Source of the DNA: Candidatus Shapirobacteria bacterium
GTDB taxonomy: Bacteria; Patescibacteria; Microgenomatia; UBA12405
Direction of reading: 5' to 3'
Assembly: GCA_028710865.1 (NCBI GenBank)
Contig: JAQTUF010000002.1
Coordinates: 1 to 64,000 of the forward strand
Length of the DNA stretch: 64,000 bases
The position numbers and the translations under genes were made by a program. Position 1 is the first letter of the stretch, and each line of letters begins with the position of its first letter. Of the stretch, positions 52,088 through 61,442 are shown in pieces. A model generated the notes under the pieces. It worked only from the letters and a program-made list of their open reading frames with translations, made no database searches and was not told the origin of the DNA.

Positions 52088-52769
52088 AGAACTTCAAAAA
52101 TTAATTAATTATCAATTTAAAGATGAGGCTAAACTTTTTCAAGCTCTTATTCATCGTTCCTATTTAAATGAACATAAAAACAGTTCCCTTAATTCTAATG
52201 AACGTTATGAATTTCTAGGTGATGCCGTATTAGAAATTTGGTCCTCAGACGCCTTATTTAAACTTTTTCCTACCTTTGATGAAGGCAAAATGACCAATCT
52301 TCGTTCCTTAATTGTTTGTACTACTAATTTACATGAAATTGCCAATAACCTAAATTTAGGTAAATTCATTATGTTATCTCATGGTGAAGAAAATCATGGC
52401 GGTCGTACCAACCCTTCAATTTCAGCTGATACCCTCGAGGCTATTATTGGCGCTGTTTATCTTGACTCTGATATTAAAAAAACTTTTATAGTTTTAAACA
52501 ATCTTTTTTCCAACAGTCTCCAAAAACTTTCCTCCAAAAAAATATATAAAGATCCTAAAAGTATTTTTCAAGAAATTGCTCAAGCTAAAAAAGGAATTAC
52601 TCCTCATTACAAAACTATTTCTGAAACCGGCCCAGACCATCAAAAAAAATTTCAAGTAGCTGTTTTTTTAGATAATGAAAAAATTGCCACCGGTTCTGGC
52701 AACTCAAAACAAAAAGCCCAAGAAGATGCTTCAACCCGTGCTACCAAAATACTCAGTAATTTAGTATAA
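52071..52769 (+). CDS. rnc: Ribonuclease III
   Basis: 232 residues; double-stranded RNA endonuclease. Catalytic signature NERYEFLGDAVLEIW and second acidic pair in ISADTLEAIIGAVYLDS, followed by a dsRNA-binding domain (PKSIFQEIAQAKKGITPHYK, GSGNSKQKAQEDASTRA). Complete. Confidence 0.96.
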   Translation: MNPLLKELQKLINYQFKDEAKLFQALIHRSYLNEHKNSSLNSNERYEFLGDAVLEIWSSDALFKLFPTFDEGKMTNLRSLIVCTTNLHEIANNLNLGKFIMLSHGEENHGGRTNPSISADTLEAIIGAVYLDSDIKKTFIVLNNLFSNSLQKLSSKKIYKDPKSIFQEIAQAKKGITPHYKTISETGPDHQKKFQVAVFLDNEKIATGSGNSKQKAQEDASTRATKILSNLV

Positions 52770-52770
52770 T
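52765..52770 (+). promoter_or_regulatory. -10 box of rpsP
   Basis: TATAAT ends 9 nt before ATG 52780 and overlaps the rnc stop codon region. Confidence 0.5.
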
Positions 52771-52779
52771 AGCCAACAT

Positions 52780-53175
52780 ATGCTTAAAATTAAACTTTTA
52801 CCTCGAGGTAAAAAACATCAAATTACTTATCGAATTGTTGTCGCCGAATGTCGTAGTAAGTCAGACGGCAAATTTATCGATGATTTAGGTTTTTATACTC
52901 CCCAAACCAAAACTCTAGAATTAAATAAAGAAAAAATGGCTATTTGGCAAAAGAATGGTGCCCAAACTACCCAAGGTGTCGATAAACTTTTAAATCCTGA
53001 CAAACACCCCAATAAAAAGAAAACCAAAAAAACCAATAATGAATCTACCGAATCTCAAAAACCAGTTAAAGAAATAAAAACTAATGAAACTACTGAAACT
53101 GAAGTTAAAGAAACAGTTGAAATAAAAACTGAAACAATTGAAGAAGTTAACTCTGAAGAGAAAAAACCAGAATAA
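52780..53175 (+). CDS. rpsP: 30S ribosomal protein S16 with charged tail
   Basis: 131 residues. Residues 1-80 are canonical S16 (MLKIKLLPRGKKHQITYRIVVAECRSKSDGKFIDDLGFY). The last 50 form a Lys then Glu/Thr-rich disordered tail not needed in the fold; such tails occur on S16 of several phyla. Confidence 0.95.
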   Translation: MLKIKLLPRGKKHQITYRIVVAECRSKSDGKFIDDLGFYTPQTKTLELNKEKMAIWQKNGAQTTQGVDKLLNPDKHPNKKKTKKTNNESTESQKPVKEIKTNETTETEVKETVEIKTETIEEVNSEEKKPE

Positions 53176-53191
53176 AAATTTATTAGAAATT

Positions 53192-53197
53192 TATAAT
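53192..53197 (+). promoter_or_regulatory. -10 box of khpA, leaderless spacing
   Basis: TATAAT ends 6 nt before ATG 53204, supporting that start inside the operon. Confidence 0.5.
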
Positions 53198-53203
53198 TTA
53201 TTT

Positions 53204-53437
53204 ATGAACGAAATTAAAGATACTCTCGATTTTATTATTAAATCAATTGTTCCCCAAAAAACCAAAGTTTCTATTGAAGAAAAACAAGAAGAAGGAATAA
53301 TTGTTTTTGAAATTTCCGCTCCAACTGAAGTCATTGGTAGAATAATTGGGAAAGAAGGTAAAATAATTAAATCAATTAGAAATATTTTAAATCTTGCCTT
53401 CCCTCAAACCCGTTTTCTACTCAAGATAAAAGAATAA
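53204..53437 (+). CDS. khpA: KH-domain RNA-binding protein KhpA
   Basis: 77 residues, one KH domain with the GxxG loop in RIIGKEGKIIKSI. The frame opens at 53138 inside rpsP, but MNEIKDTLDFIIKSIV is the normal start and has a -10 just upstream. KhpA commonly follows rpsP. Converges with pilO, the coding ends being adjacent. Confidence 0.9.
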   Translation: MNEIKDTLDFIIKSIVPQKTKVSIEEKQEEGIIVFEISAPTEVIGRIIGKEGKIIKSIRNILNLAFPQTRFLLKIKE

Positions 53438-54223
53438 TCAAAGGTTAAAAGGATCACTCCTATCATATTTAGTAAATTCTGTTTGGGTATTTTCTTCCAT
53501 TACTCCACCATTTTCTACTAATCCAAATTGACTAATTTTTGCCAATAAATCAGATTCGGTTTCAGTTAATTTCAAATCATTTAAAGTTAAATTACCACTA
53601 ATATAATCACTCTTATCAGGAATATAATAAGACGATATTACTAATTCCAACTCTGATGTAAAACCCAATGTCTTAGAATTAAATTTATCAATAAACAATA
53701 TTGGTAAACTATTTTCCAAGGCCTTTATTAATTCTAAATTTTTATCACTTTGACCCACTAATACTACATTTACTGGCATTTTAACTGCCACTTCCTTATT
53801 AGAAATTTTTAAATTACTTTCTGGTGACCCACTTTTAACCTCTCCTGGAGACACTGAAAAACTCTTTATTTGAAAACCAAAATTATCAGCTATTTTTCTA
53901 ATTACTCCTATTAATAAATAAGAATTTTTTTCTTTTAAAATAGCATTATTTAAAAATTCAGCATCTGTATTAAGTTCTTCCAAATCCACTGACGCCAAAT
54001 AACCTTTTTTTTCATTAGTTAACTTTATTTGTAAATTAACATTATTAATTTTATTTAAGTTATCCTTGATATTACCTATCTTTGGGATAATTACCCATCC
54101 TAAACTCATTAAAAAAACTACTACCACCACCAAAGGTGCTAAAAATAATTTTAACAACCCCTTTTCTATTCCCAAAATTTTATCACCAACTTTTAAAAAT
54201 CCAATTTTTTTTATCTCTTTCAT
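53438..54223 (-). CDS. pilO: Type IV pilus inner-membrane protein PilO-like
   Basis: 261 residues: a short cytoplasmic N-terminus, one membrane helix (about 26-47), a coiled coil (LNKINNVNLQIKLTNEKKGYL), then an alpha/beta periplasmic-type domain. Position after pilM-pilN and topology define PilO despite low sequence conservation. Overlaps pilN by 4 nt. Confidence 0.8.
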   Translation of the reverse strand: MKEIKKIGFLKVGDKILGIEKGLLKLFLAPLVVVVVFLMSLGWVIIPKIGNIKDNLNKINNVNLQIKLTNEKKGYLASVDLEELNTDAEFLNNAILKEKNSYLLIGVIRKIADNFGFQIKSFSVSPGEVKSGSPESNLKISNKEVAVKMPVNVVLVGQSDKNLELIKALENSLPILFIDKFNSKTLGFTSELELVISSYYIPDKSDYISGNLTLNDLKLTETESDLLAKISQFGLVENGGVMEENTQTEFTKYDRSDPFNL

Positions 54224-54762
54224 TTTAAACTTACCTCCATTTTAAATATCCACACCCCAGATTCAATTTGAATATCTTTTAGTATTGCCCCAGAAAACCC
54301 ATCTATTCCACCATTATTTATTTCTACTATTATTTCTTCCACTTCACTCACATACCGACCATCAACAATACTTCCACTTAAAATAAATTGTTTCTTTCCC
54401 TCAATTTCTATATCATTAATTTTTATATTATCCGAAAATATCGATTTAACCCTTTCAATTGAATTTCCGTATTCAAATCTTTCCCCTAATATTTGCCCCA
54501 CTATTTTTGCTTGATATTTTACTTGCTGATTTATTGACATACTTCCCAATAAACTCTTATATTGAGCCAATCCACTCTCATACTTTTTATTTACTTGATT
54601 TAAAACCAATTGAGACACAAAAAAACCTCCCAAAACTACAATCAAAAAGACTACCCAAATTCCTCCACCTATCCACAAAAAAAAAGTTATTTTAGCCTTT
54701 AAGGCCATCTTTTTCGCTTGGAACTTCGCTTGAGATGGTAGTAAATTTATATCATTATTCAT
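54220..54762 (-). CDS. pilN: Type IV pilus inner-membrane protein PilN-like
   Basis: 180 residues. N-terminal NDINLLPSQAKFQAKK, the PilN motif that binds PilM, then a membrane helix (about 26-50) and coiled coil plus ferredoxin-like domain. Starts right after the pilM stop codon. Confidence 0.85.
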   Translation of the reverse strand: MNNDINLLPSQAKFQAKKMALKAKITFFLWIGGGIWVVFLIVVLGGFFVSQLVLNQVNKKYESGLAQYKSLLGSMSINQQVKYQAKIVGQILGERFEYGNSIERVKSIFSDNIKINDIEIEGKKQFILSGSIVDGRYVSEVEEIIVEINNGGIDGFSGAILKDIQIESGVWIFKMEVSLK

Positions 54763-55794
54763 TTAAGTCAAACCTCTCATCGCCAAGCCAACAGCCAAGC
54801 TAAACCGACAACCATCAATTGTTAAATTAAATTGAGTTTTAATTTTAGTTATATCTATTTTTGAAAATGGTTGCATCACCTGAACCTCAATTCCTAAAAG
54901 TTTAGTCAATTCTTCTGCCATTCCTGGCAAATTTGCTCCACCACCGGTTAAAACCAAAAGTTCTACTTTTTTACCCCCGCTATCTTCTACAAACAAAGAC
55001 ATCGCCTTTCTTATTTCTTCAGCAATATTATTAAATACTGGCATCACTGCCACCCTAATCTTCCCTTCAAGTTCAGTTTCTTTCATTCCATAAGCTTTTT
55101 TATATTCCTCGGCTGATGCCATATCCAAACTCAACCCCAATGAAATTGCCCGAGTAATCGATTCACCTCCCACTGAAATTGATCTAGCAAAATAAACATT
55201 ACCTTTATTCATATTAAAAATATCAAAAAATTTCTCTCCAAAATCTACTACTATCAATCTTTCCACAGTAATAAGACCATTTCTAACTACTCTTCTCAAA
55301 GCTACAGATGGCGACTCTAAAGCCAATAACTCTAAACCTAAAGACTTAAATAATTTAATATAAAATTGAATCAATTTATTTCTAGCTGCTACTACAAAAA
55401 TCGTCAATCTACCAGCATCGTCTTTTTCCACTATTTCATAATCAATTGATACCTCCTCTAGAGGGTAGGGAACAAATGTCTCTGCCTCAAATTTGAGAGC
55501 ATCCATAATTTCTGAATCTTTTAATGGCGGTAATCTTACTAAACGGCTAATAACTTCATCCTCCTGCAAACTAGCCACCACTTGTTTAGGCTTTATTTTT
55601 AAGTCATCCATTAAATCTCTAATAATTTTTTCTGATTCACCCAAAAACTTACCTTTATCTTCATCTGTTTTTATTTCTATCATTGGAACTTTTGCCTCAC
55701 CCAAACTATCCAATAATAAAATCTCTCCATTTTTCGACAACGACACTAATTTTATAGTATTTCTACCTATATCAATACCTACAACATCACTCAT
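54763..55794 (-). CDS. pilM: Type IV pilus assembly ATPase-like protein PilM
   Basis: 343 residues, actin-like fold: VVGIDIGRNTIKLVSL phosphate-1 motif, FPYPLEEVSIDYEI, VVDFGEKFFDIF phosphate-2 and LTGGGANLPGMAEELTKLLG adenosine motif. Cytoplasmic ring partner of PilN. PilB, PilC and PilD are not in the window. Confidence 0.92.
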   Translation of the reverse strand: MSDVVGIDIGRNTIKLVSLSKNGEILLLDSLGEAKVPMIEIKTDEDKGKFLGESEKIIRDLMDDLKIKPKQVVASLQEDEVISRLVRLPPLKDSEIMDALKFEAETFVPYPLEEVSIDYEIVEKDDAGRLTIFVVAARNKLIQFYIKLFKSLGLELLALESPSVALRRVVRNGLITVERLIVVDFGEKFFDIFNMNKGNVYFARSISVGGESITRAISLGLSLDMASAEEYKKAYGMKETELEGKIRVAVMPVFNNIAEEIRKAMSLFVEDSGGKKVELLVLTGGGANLPGMAEELTKLLGIEVQVMQPFSKIDITKIKTQFNLTIDGCRFSLAVGLAMRGLT

Positions 55795-55818
55795 ACCTTT
55801 AAGTATAAACAGTTTATC

Positions 55819-56568
55819 TCATTGACTCAATACACTGTTACCCGATGTTATTGTTTCCAACATAAAAGGGGGTACTTCATCAAACCGATTTAAAACTGTT
55901 ACTTTTGTGTTAACTCCACTAGCCATTTGACCCACTGATACTATTTTCTCACCTTGAGACGGAAATTCATCACCACTTCCTGTAACCGAAATATTAGTAC
56001 TACCTCCAATTGGTGTTACTACCAAAAGCATCCCCCCTGTCGCTGTTATTGATCCTGTACAATTAGTATTAATTCGGCTAAATCCATTAACTATATCCGT
56101 TTTTATATTATAGCCATACCTTGTTACTGAATAATTAGTTCCATTAAGACTAAATAAATCTATTTTTAATGCACCGCCAAAATTATTATCAAGACAAATT
56201 TTGTCTATAGTTCCAGTAAATGTATTGTTCCCTATACTCCCATTACTATTATGATCCACCAACCAAAACAAAAATGGTTTACCAGTCAATACAACACCGC
56301 CAGAATCTAAATTATTATTACTTCCAATTGGTGTTGCCACCACCGAAGCACTGCCATTACCAGCATCATATGTTGTTTCCTTAGTCGCCAAATAATATTC
56401 CACCCCTGACTCAGCTGTATTAAAAGCTTGTTTTAATAAATCTTCATCAGTATCAATTTTTGTCTCAGTCACTGTGTTTTTTGATATCGACAAACCCATA
56501 GTCAACACCAATGCCGACACTAACAACACTATCAACACTACCTGCCCTTTTTCTTTTTTATTTATCAT
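55819..56568 (-). CDS. PilX-like pilus-associated protein
   Basis: 249 residues. N-terminal hydrophobic helix KGQVVLIVLLVSALVLTMGLSIS with a G-Q cleavage-like site and TESGVEYYL-like sequence (NTAESGVEYYLA), the PilX_N pattern, followed by a beta-rich surface domain. Follows the 782-aa gene by 0 nt (adjacent codons). Confidence 0.72.
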   Translation of the reverse strand: MINKKEKGQVVLIVLLVSALVLTMGLSISKNTVTETKIDTDEDLLKQAFNTAESGVEYYLATKETTYDAGNGSASVVATPIGSNNNLDSGGVVLTGKPFLFWLVDHNSNGSIGNNTFTGTIDKICLDNNFGGALKIDLFSLNGTNYSVTRYGYNIKTDIVNGFSRINTNCTGSITATGGMLLVVTPIGGSTNISVTGSGDEFPSQGEKIVSVGQMASGVNTKVTVLNRFDEVPPFMLETITSGNSVLSQ

Positions 56569-58917
56569 TTAATTTCCCCATTTCCAATTTGTAACTTTAT
56601 TACTAATTTCATTTGGTATCTTAAAAATAAAATCAGGTCTAAAATTTACCTCAACTGCTGGAGAAATATTATTACTTCTTTTGTCAACATAACTTCGGGA
56701 AATATTCACTTGATTTTGACCATACAAACTTCCATTTATTATTAATTGTTCACTATTGGTCCCTCCAATATTAATGTTTTTTCCCACCAATATCCCATCA
56801 AACCTAGTAACATTTGGGTCAATTGTAATATCACCGCTAGCCACCAACATCAAAAATCCACCTGTCGAAATTGTCTTATCTTGATTGATATTAATATTTC
56901 CATCAACTAAGACCAAACCCTCATTATAATCAGATAAATCTATCAAATCCTCATTTATTTTTTCTCCAACTCCCAATGTATTATATTTTTCGTAATAATT
57001 TATTTCCGGAATTAAAGCAAATCTTGTATACCAATTATTAGGATAAGAATAGGGAACATCAGTTGTATTATTTATCGTTGGCGCCGCCACCAAAGCGTTT
57101 ATCGACATTCCTGGACTACAACTAGGCAATTTACAAGTTACAGGTACCCGACCAGTAACAGACATCTTTCCTAATATTCCACCATTTACAGTTTGAAACC
57201 AAGCATCTTGGTCTATTGTTGCCAAAAAATCAGCAGTTAAACTAGGAATTGCAACATAAGGATCCACTACCGATTCTATCCCAAAAGAACCCATATCCTG
57301 ACTACAACTATTATTTAATCTCGTATCAATAGTGTTCATGTCTGCTGCCAAATCAGTATTAAATTGAGCCGAATACATTTTATTACTACCCCAAACAAAG
57401 TATTGGCCCGATTTTGATGAATAAGTCGCTGCCGATGTAGTTACATCAGTCTCCACTCCACTATCAACACTATTTTCTTTAAAATATAAAGAAGTAAAAT
57501 TAGCCTTAACTGCTGGGCTATTTCCAAAATTAGGACAAATATACCCACCCTTACTACCATCATAAAGTCCTCCCGATACTGGTACCTGACAATTCCAAAA
57601 TTTAAAGCTCCTACTTTTGTCTTCCCAATCATTATCAGCGCCATGATTATCAGCCACAAAAACTTCCATCAAATTTAATCCACTTGGAACCACACTACTA
57701 CTCGTAAAAGCAAAATCTACAATTACATCATTACCAGATTGACTCACTAATGTTGGTGGCCCATAAACATTAGATCCCAATCTTAATCTTACTGAACTCA
57801 AATTAACGTCACTATAACCATTAGCATCAGTCAAAGTCGCTTCAAAAACTACCGTCTTATCACTAAAAACTGATTGACAAATATGATTTCTATTAGTTTC
57901 AGCTGCAACCAAAGTCCCAGCTGAATTTTTGACAACTATGTTTGACAATGTCGGTGGCGAATTACTCGGACACATTTGATCTACTAACTCTGGATTAAAT
58001 ACTCCATCAGAAATCCAAGGATCCTTACAAGTACCATCAGCACTTTTAAACTTAGAACGCGCACCTTCATCAGGACAACCAACAGTAGTTCCAACATAAT
58101 TTGTACGCTGTATAGGTGAACTTCCTCCAGGACAACCTCCCTCTGGTGGATCAATACTATCATAATAAGTCTGATAACATTGTACTGGCCCTGCAAATGG
58201 GGTATTAGAACAACATACCTTATATTGTTTTCCATAGTCTTCACAACTACATGTAGAAATACTACCATTAACCCTCAAACCAGTTTCTTTTTCATCTGAA
58301 CCAGATTTATTACCTCCAACGCTAGTGTGATTTACCTCCAAACACTTATCTCCAATAGAACAAGCATCCCCAGCCGAAGGATAAGAATACAACCCTCCAT
58401 AATAATCCTCTTTTTCAATAATACATCTAACGCTATATCTAGTCCAACTAGTTAAACCAGCCGGAGAATTATGTGAAGGCGTACAACAATAACTACTAGT
58501 AGAACCACAAACACCATCCTTTTCACCACATCCAGAAGAAGAATTCAAATTTGCACACATCCCATAATCAGAATTCTGTCTATCACATAAAAAATGCCAA
58601 TAATTATCACTAGAAGTAGCATCACACGGAAAATTCCACTTCTGATAAGGACATTCACAAACTCTTTTATACCAATAACTACGAGTCGACGTATTCCAAT
58701 ACGAAGTACATCCACTTACATAACTACAATCTCCCCAAACTGTACTTTTTTCAAAACAATAATCAGTACTACATTCACTATAAGTAGAATAATAATAAGT
58801 ATTATCTTGAGTATAATTCACTAATTTACAAGACTCGTCTTTAGCAGCATAAACAGAACTTAAAGATACTCCCAAAAAAACACAACAAAACAAAAAAAAC
58901 TTTCCAAAAAATATCAT
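56569..58917 (-). CDS. Secreted cysteine-rich surface protein of the pilus locus
   Basis: 782 residues. Cleavable signal peptide ending VYA. The first 290 or so mature residues carry 26 Cys, plus many Tyr and Ser, implying a disulfide-stabilised domain. An Ig-like middle (PTLSNIVVKNSAGTLVAAETN) and a C-terminal region with repeated GDITIDPN / GKNINIG / GSLYGQN strands follow. No membrane anchor at the C-terminus. Probably a pilus-tip or pilus-linked adhesin; no family recognised. Confidence 0.7.
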   Translation of the reverse strand: MIFFGKFFLFCCVFLGVSLSSVYAAKDESCKLVNYTQDNTYYYSTYSECSTDYCFEKSTVWGDCSYVSGCTSYWNTSTRSYWYKRVCECPYQKWNFPCDATSSDNYWHFLCDRQNSDYGMCANLNSSSGCGEKDGVCGSTSSYCCTPSHNSPAGLTSWTRYSVRCIIEKEDYYGGLYSYPSAGDACSIGDKCLEVNHTSVGGNKSGSDEKETGLRVNGSISTCSCEDYGKQYKVCCSNTPFAGPVQCYQTYYDSIDPPEGGCPGGSSPIQRTNYVGTTVGCPDEGARSKFKSADGTCKDPWISDGVFNPELVDQMCPSNSPPTLSNIVVKNSAGTLVAAETNRNHICQSVFSDKTVVFEATLTDANGYSDVNLSSVRLRLGSNVYGPPTLVSQSGNDVIVDFAFTSSSVVPSGLNLMEVFVADNHGADNDWEDKSRSFKFWNCQVPVSGGLYDGSKGGYICPNFGNSPAVKANFTSLYFKENSVDSGVETDVTTSAATYSSKSGQYFVWGSNKMYSAQFNTDLAADMNTIDTRLNNSCSQDMGSFGIESVVDPYVAIPSLTADFLATIDQDAWFQTVNGGILGKMSVTGRVPVTCKLPSCSPGMSINALVAAPTINNTTDVPYSYPNNWYTRFALIPEINYYEKYNTLGVGEKINEDLIDLSDYNEGLVLVDGNININQDKTISTGGFLMLVASGDITIDPNVTRFDGILVGKNINIGGTNSEQLIINGSLYGQNQVNISRSYVDKRSNNISPAVEVNFRPDFIFKIPNEISNKVTNWKWGN

Positions 58918-58939
58918 TAACTAATAATATAACAAAGAA

Positions 58940-60286
58940 CTAATTTTGGCTATTTCCCGAAATAAAAACTGGAATATATGATCTTTCATCATTAGTACGA
59001 TATTCAAAAATATGAGTTGAAACCCCTTCTATACCTTCATTATAAGACATAGAAAGATAAACAGGAGAAGTTGCCTGAGCTATAGTATCTCCGTAATTAA
59101 CAACACCACTCTGACCATCAATATAACCATCAATATTAATATTTCCTCCAAACTGTAAAAATGAACACCATTCTTCCTCACTTACTTCAACCCTATGCAT
59201 TCTTTTATCCTCCCATTCGTTACTTGACGCATATGAATTAATTGTAACCCATCCATAATTCTCATCCTGATACAGAGAATAAGTACTATCTCTCTCAAAA
59301 GACACACATACCAAATCTACCATTGGATTTCCTTCAATATCTATCTTTTCCACAGCCTGTTCATCTGAATAAGGATAGTCGCCCTTCAATTCTTCCACTG
59401 AAAGAGTTACATCTTCACCTCTAAGTCTAGATATGTCAACAGGAATAGGCATTATCGCATTACAAATAGTTTCATTTGTATATTTAATTAATTCTTCAAT
59501 CACATCAGGAATCATTACTATTCCACCAATCTCCTTAGTACTACCATCTGGTAATAAAACAAATATCTCTTTCTTAAACTCCCCTGCATATTCATCCTCG
59601 GGTCCACCATAAGGATTATCTGATTCATATAAATAAACCACCTTTTCTATTCCATCTTTCTCCTGTATATCCTTATATAATCCATCAATCTCTGGAGCCA
59701 TAGCAAACTTCTCTTGCATTTCTGCACTAACCATATTTTCCGTTGCACTAGGAGACAAACTAACCCCTGGCGTTGCTTCTTGTGACGACATTGTTCCCGG
59801 TGTAGTAATTGGTGGTGGAACTTCACCCGGACCAACATTGTTTCCACCAAACCAACCATTAACCATATTTCTAAAATTTTCAACACCAGCATACATTCCA
59901 CCACTTATAGCTACTACTCCAGCCATTGCTCCTGCAGCAATCCTCAATCCCAAATTTTTCTTTTTTCCACCCTTGGTCCTATCTCCACTACCACCCTCCT
60001 TACCTCCAATAACTCTACCGCCTCCAATCGTTATACTGCCATCACCCCCAATATTTACATTACCACCCGTTTTTGCCTTACTTTCAATAGGATTAATCAA
60101 CTCATCTTTTATAATCTTTATTCCCTTATTAGCTTCATTTTGCTGGGCTTTTTTGTATTCGTCAAAATCAGTTACATTTACATTTTTCCCACTTTTTTCA
60201 ACCCCCTTTTGCAAATCTGGTTGTAAAGCTGAAGTACCTTCAACTCTATTATTAACATTTTCTTTATTATTTGGCATATCTTCCAT
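58940..60286 (-). CDS. Single-pass membrane protein of the pilus locus
   Basis: 448 residues. Disordered charged N-terminus (1-70), a Gly-rich beta stretch (GGNVNIGGDGSITIGGGRVIGG), a Lys-rich stop (TKGGKKKN), a membrane helix (about 112-131) and an acidic extracytoplasmic domain (about 190-445). No family recognised. It has its own consensus promoter and leads the adhesin-pilM-pilN-pilO half of the locus. Confidence 0.65.
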   Translation of the reverse strand: MEDMPNNKENVNNRVEGTSALQPDLQKGVEKSGKNVNVTDFDEYKKAQQNEANKGIKIIKDELINPIESKAKTGGNVNIGGDGSITIGGGRVIGGKEGGSGDRTKGGKKKNLGLRIAAGAMAGVVAISGGMYAGVENFRNMVNGWFGGNNVGPGEVPPPITTPGTMSSQEATPGVSLSPSATENMVSAEMQEKFAMAPEIDGLYKDIQEKDGIEKVVYLYESDNPYGGPEDEYAGEFKKEIFVLLPDGSTKEIGGIVMIPDVIEELIKYTNETICNAIMPIPVDISRLRGEDVTLSVEELKGDYPYSDEQAVEKIDIEGNPMVDLVCVSFERDSTYSLYQDENYGWVTINSYASSNEWEDKRMHRVEVSEEEWCSFLQFGGNINIDGYIDGQSGVVNYGDTIAQATSPVYLSMSYNEGIEGVSTHIFEYRTNDERSYIPVFISGNSQN

Positions 60287-60313
60287 CTGATTAAAAACCT
60301 ATAATATACAAGA

Positions 60314-60342
60314 ATAATAGGGGATTACCGCATAAAAGTCAA
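60314..60342 (-). promoter_or_regulatory. Promoter of the pilus-locus surface proteins
   Basis: Minus strand TTGACT (60337-60342), 17 nt, TATTAT (60314-60319), 27 nt before the ATG. It lies just downstream of the REP-like hairpins, so the distal half of the pilus locus has its own promoter. Confidence 0.6.
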
Positions 60343-60387
60343 ATGGGTATTATCTCATAGTAAAACATACACAACCATTACACACAA

Positions 60388-60435
60388 AATCCCCCGATTC
60401 ACTTTGTTCATCTGCCCCCTTTGACAAAAGGGGGC
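60388..60435 (-). repeat. REP-like hairpin repeat R1
   Basis: GCCCCCTTTgacAAAAGGGGGC hairpin (60414-60435) with a tail that on the minus strand ends GGGGGATT. Inverted relative to R3 and R4. Confidence 0.7.
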
Positions 60436-60448
60436 CTTGATTTATTTT

Positions 60449-60484
60449 CCCTCCTTTTTTCAAAGGAGGGGTTGGGATAAATTT
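60449..60484 (+). repeat. REP-like hairpin repeat R2
   Basis: CCCTCCTTT-TTTC-AAAGGAGGG, perfect 9-bp stem (60449-60470), with tail GTTGGGATAAATTT running up to the DUF559 start codon. Confidence 0.65.
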
Positions 60485-60488
60485 AAAT

Positions 60489-60947
60489 ATGTACTACAGA
60501 TATTTATCTGACGAACACGGAAAAAGTAAAAACGGCAATTTAAAATATCTTGATGAATTAAGAGAAATTGCTAGACAACACAGAAATAATCCCACCCAAA
60601 CAGAAAAAATATTTTGGAATGAAGTATTACATTACGATAAAATAAAATACAGATTTTTAAGACAAAAACCAATTAATCGGTTTATTTTAGATTTTTATTG
60701 TTCTAAATTATTATTGGCAATAGAAATAGACGGTAATTCACATAAAAACAAAAAATATTTAGATGCTCAAAGAGATTTATTTTTGGAAAAATATCATATT
60801 AAAACAGTTAGATATACTAATAACCAGATTTTAAATGATTTAAATAATATCAAAAATAATCTAAATAAAATAATAAAGGAAAGGGAAAAACTGATTTTTA
60901 TTCCCCTTTGGTCAAAGGGGAAAGCCCTGAAAGGGAAGGAGATTTAA
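60489..60947 (+). CDS. DUF559 endonuclease-like protein
   Basis: 152 residues, Vsr/PD-(D/E)xK-type fold: ARQHRNNPTQTEKIFWNEV, catalytic Asp in FILDFYC and ExD in AIEIDGNSH, then TVRYTNNQIL. The last residues (PLWSKGKALKGKEI) are encoded by repeat R3 itself, and the stop overlaps the pilW-like stop on the other strand by 3 nt. The only plus-strand gene in the pilus locus and flanked by REP-like hairpins, it looks inserted. Confidence 0.8.
   Translation: MYYRYLSDEHGKSKNGNLKYLDELREIARQHRNNPTQTEKIFWNEVLHYDKIKYRFLRQKPINRFILDFYCSKLLLAIEIDGNSHKNKKYLDAQRDLFLEKYHIKTVRYTNNQILNDLNNIKNNLNKIIKEREKLIFIPLWSKGKALKGKEI
60901..60946 (+). repeat. REP-like hairpin repeat R3
   Basis: TTCCCCTTTG-GT-CAAAGGGGAA, perfect 10-bp stem (60901-60922), then tail CCCTGAAAGGGAAGGAGATT. 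Aligns along its length with R4. It forms the 3' end of the DUF559 gene. Confidence 0.75.
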
Positions 60948-61441
60948 TTCCTTACTGTCACATCCATTTCAAAATTTTGGGTTATTCCCACTCCCGAAAC
61001 AGTGGCTCCAATTCCAAATTTAAAATTTACATCTCCCATCTCCAATGAAGGTAGGGTAGAACAACTCACAAATTGGCTACAATCCACTACCACTATATCA
61101 CCGCTATTCAAATAAACAGTTTCCCGAGCCGATATTGAGGCTATTTTATTATTAGCACAATTAATCTCCGTCAAATTTCCATCATAATTATTAGTCAAAG
61201 TTATTGAAGAAGTTCCATTACAACTTATACTCCCTTTATTACTATTCAAAACATTTTTTTTCAACTCACTTAAGATTTTATTTCCCCCAGATACTACTTT
61301 ACTACTAGATTTAGTTTGATTTTGCAACTTTAAAGTACTTATTACCACTCCAATTATCGCCACCATGATTATACCCACCGCTGCCGTCACTACTACAATT
61401 TCAATCAATGTAAATCCAAAATTATTTTTTTTATTTTTCAT
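60944..61441 (-). CDS. Pilin-like protein, PilW/GspJ type
   Basis: 165 residues. Prepilin leader ending FG before FTLIEIVVVTAAVGIIMVAII (cleavage after Gly, Glu at +5). Beta-rich C-terminus with two Cys pairs. Minor pilin position in the cluster suggests PilW/GspJ. Confidence 0.8.
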   Translation of the reverse strand: MKNKKNNFGFTLIEIVVVTAAVGIIMVAIIGVVISTLKLQNQTKSSSKVVSGGNKILSELKKNVLNSNKGSISCNGTSSITLTNNYDGNLTEINCANNKIASISARETVYLNSGDIVVVDCSQFVSCSTLPSLEMGDVNFKFGIGATVSGVGITQNFEMDVTVRN

Positions 61442-61442
61442 T

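Noticed and set aside
57441..58824. Short open frames overlapping the Cys-rich surface protein
   Set aside because: No homology-like features; they are off-frame readings of the real gene.
59647..60290. Open frames overlapping the 448-aa pilus-locus protein
   Set aside because: Alternative frames are low complexity shadows; the minus-strand 448-aa frame has a promoter, membrane helix and domain-like composition.
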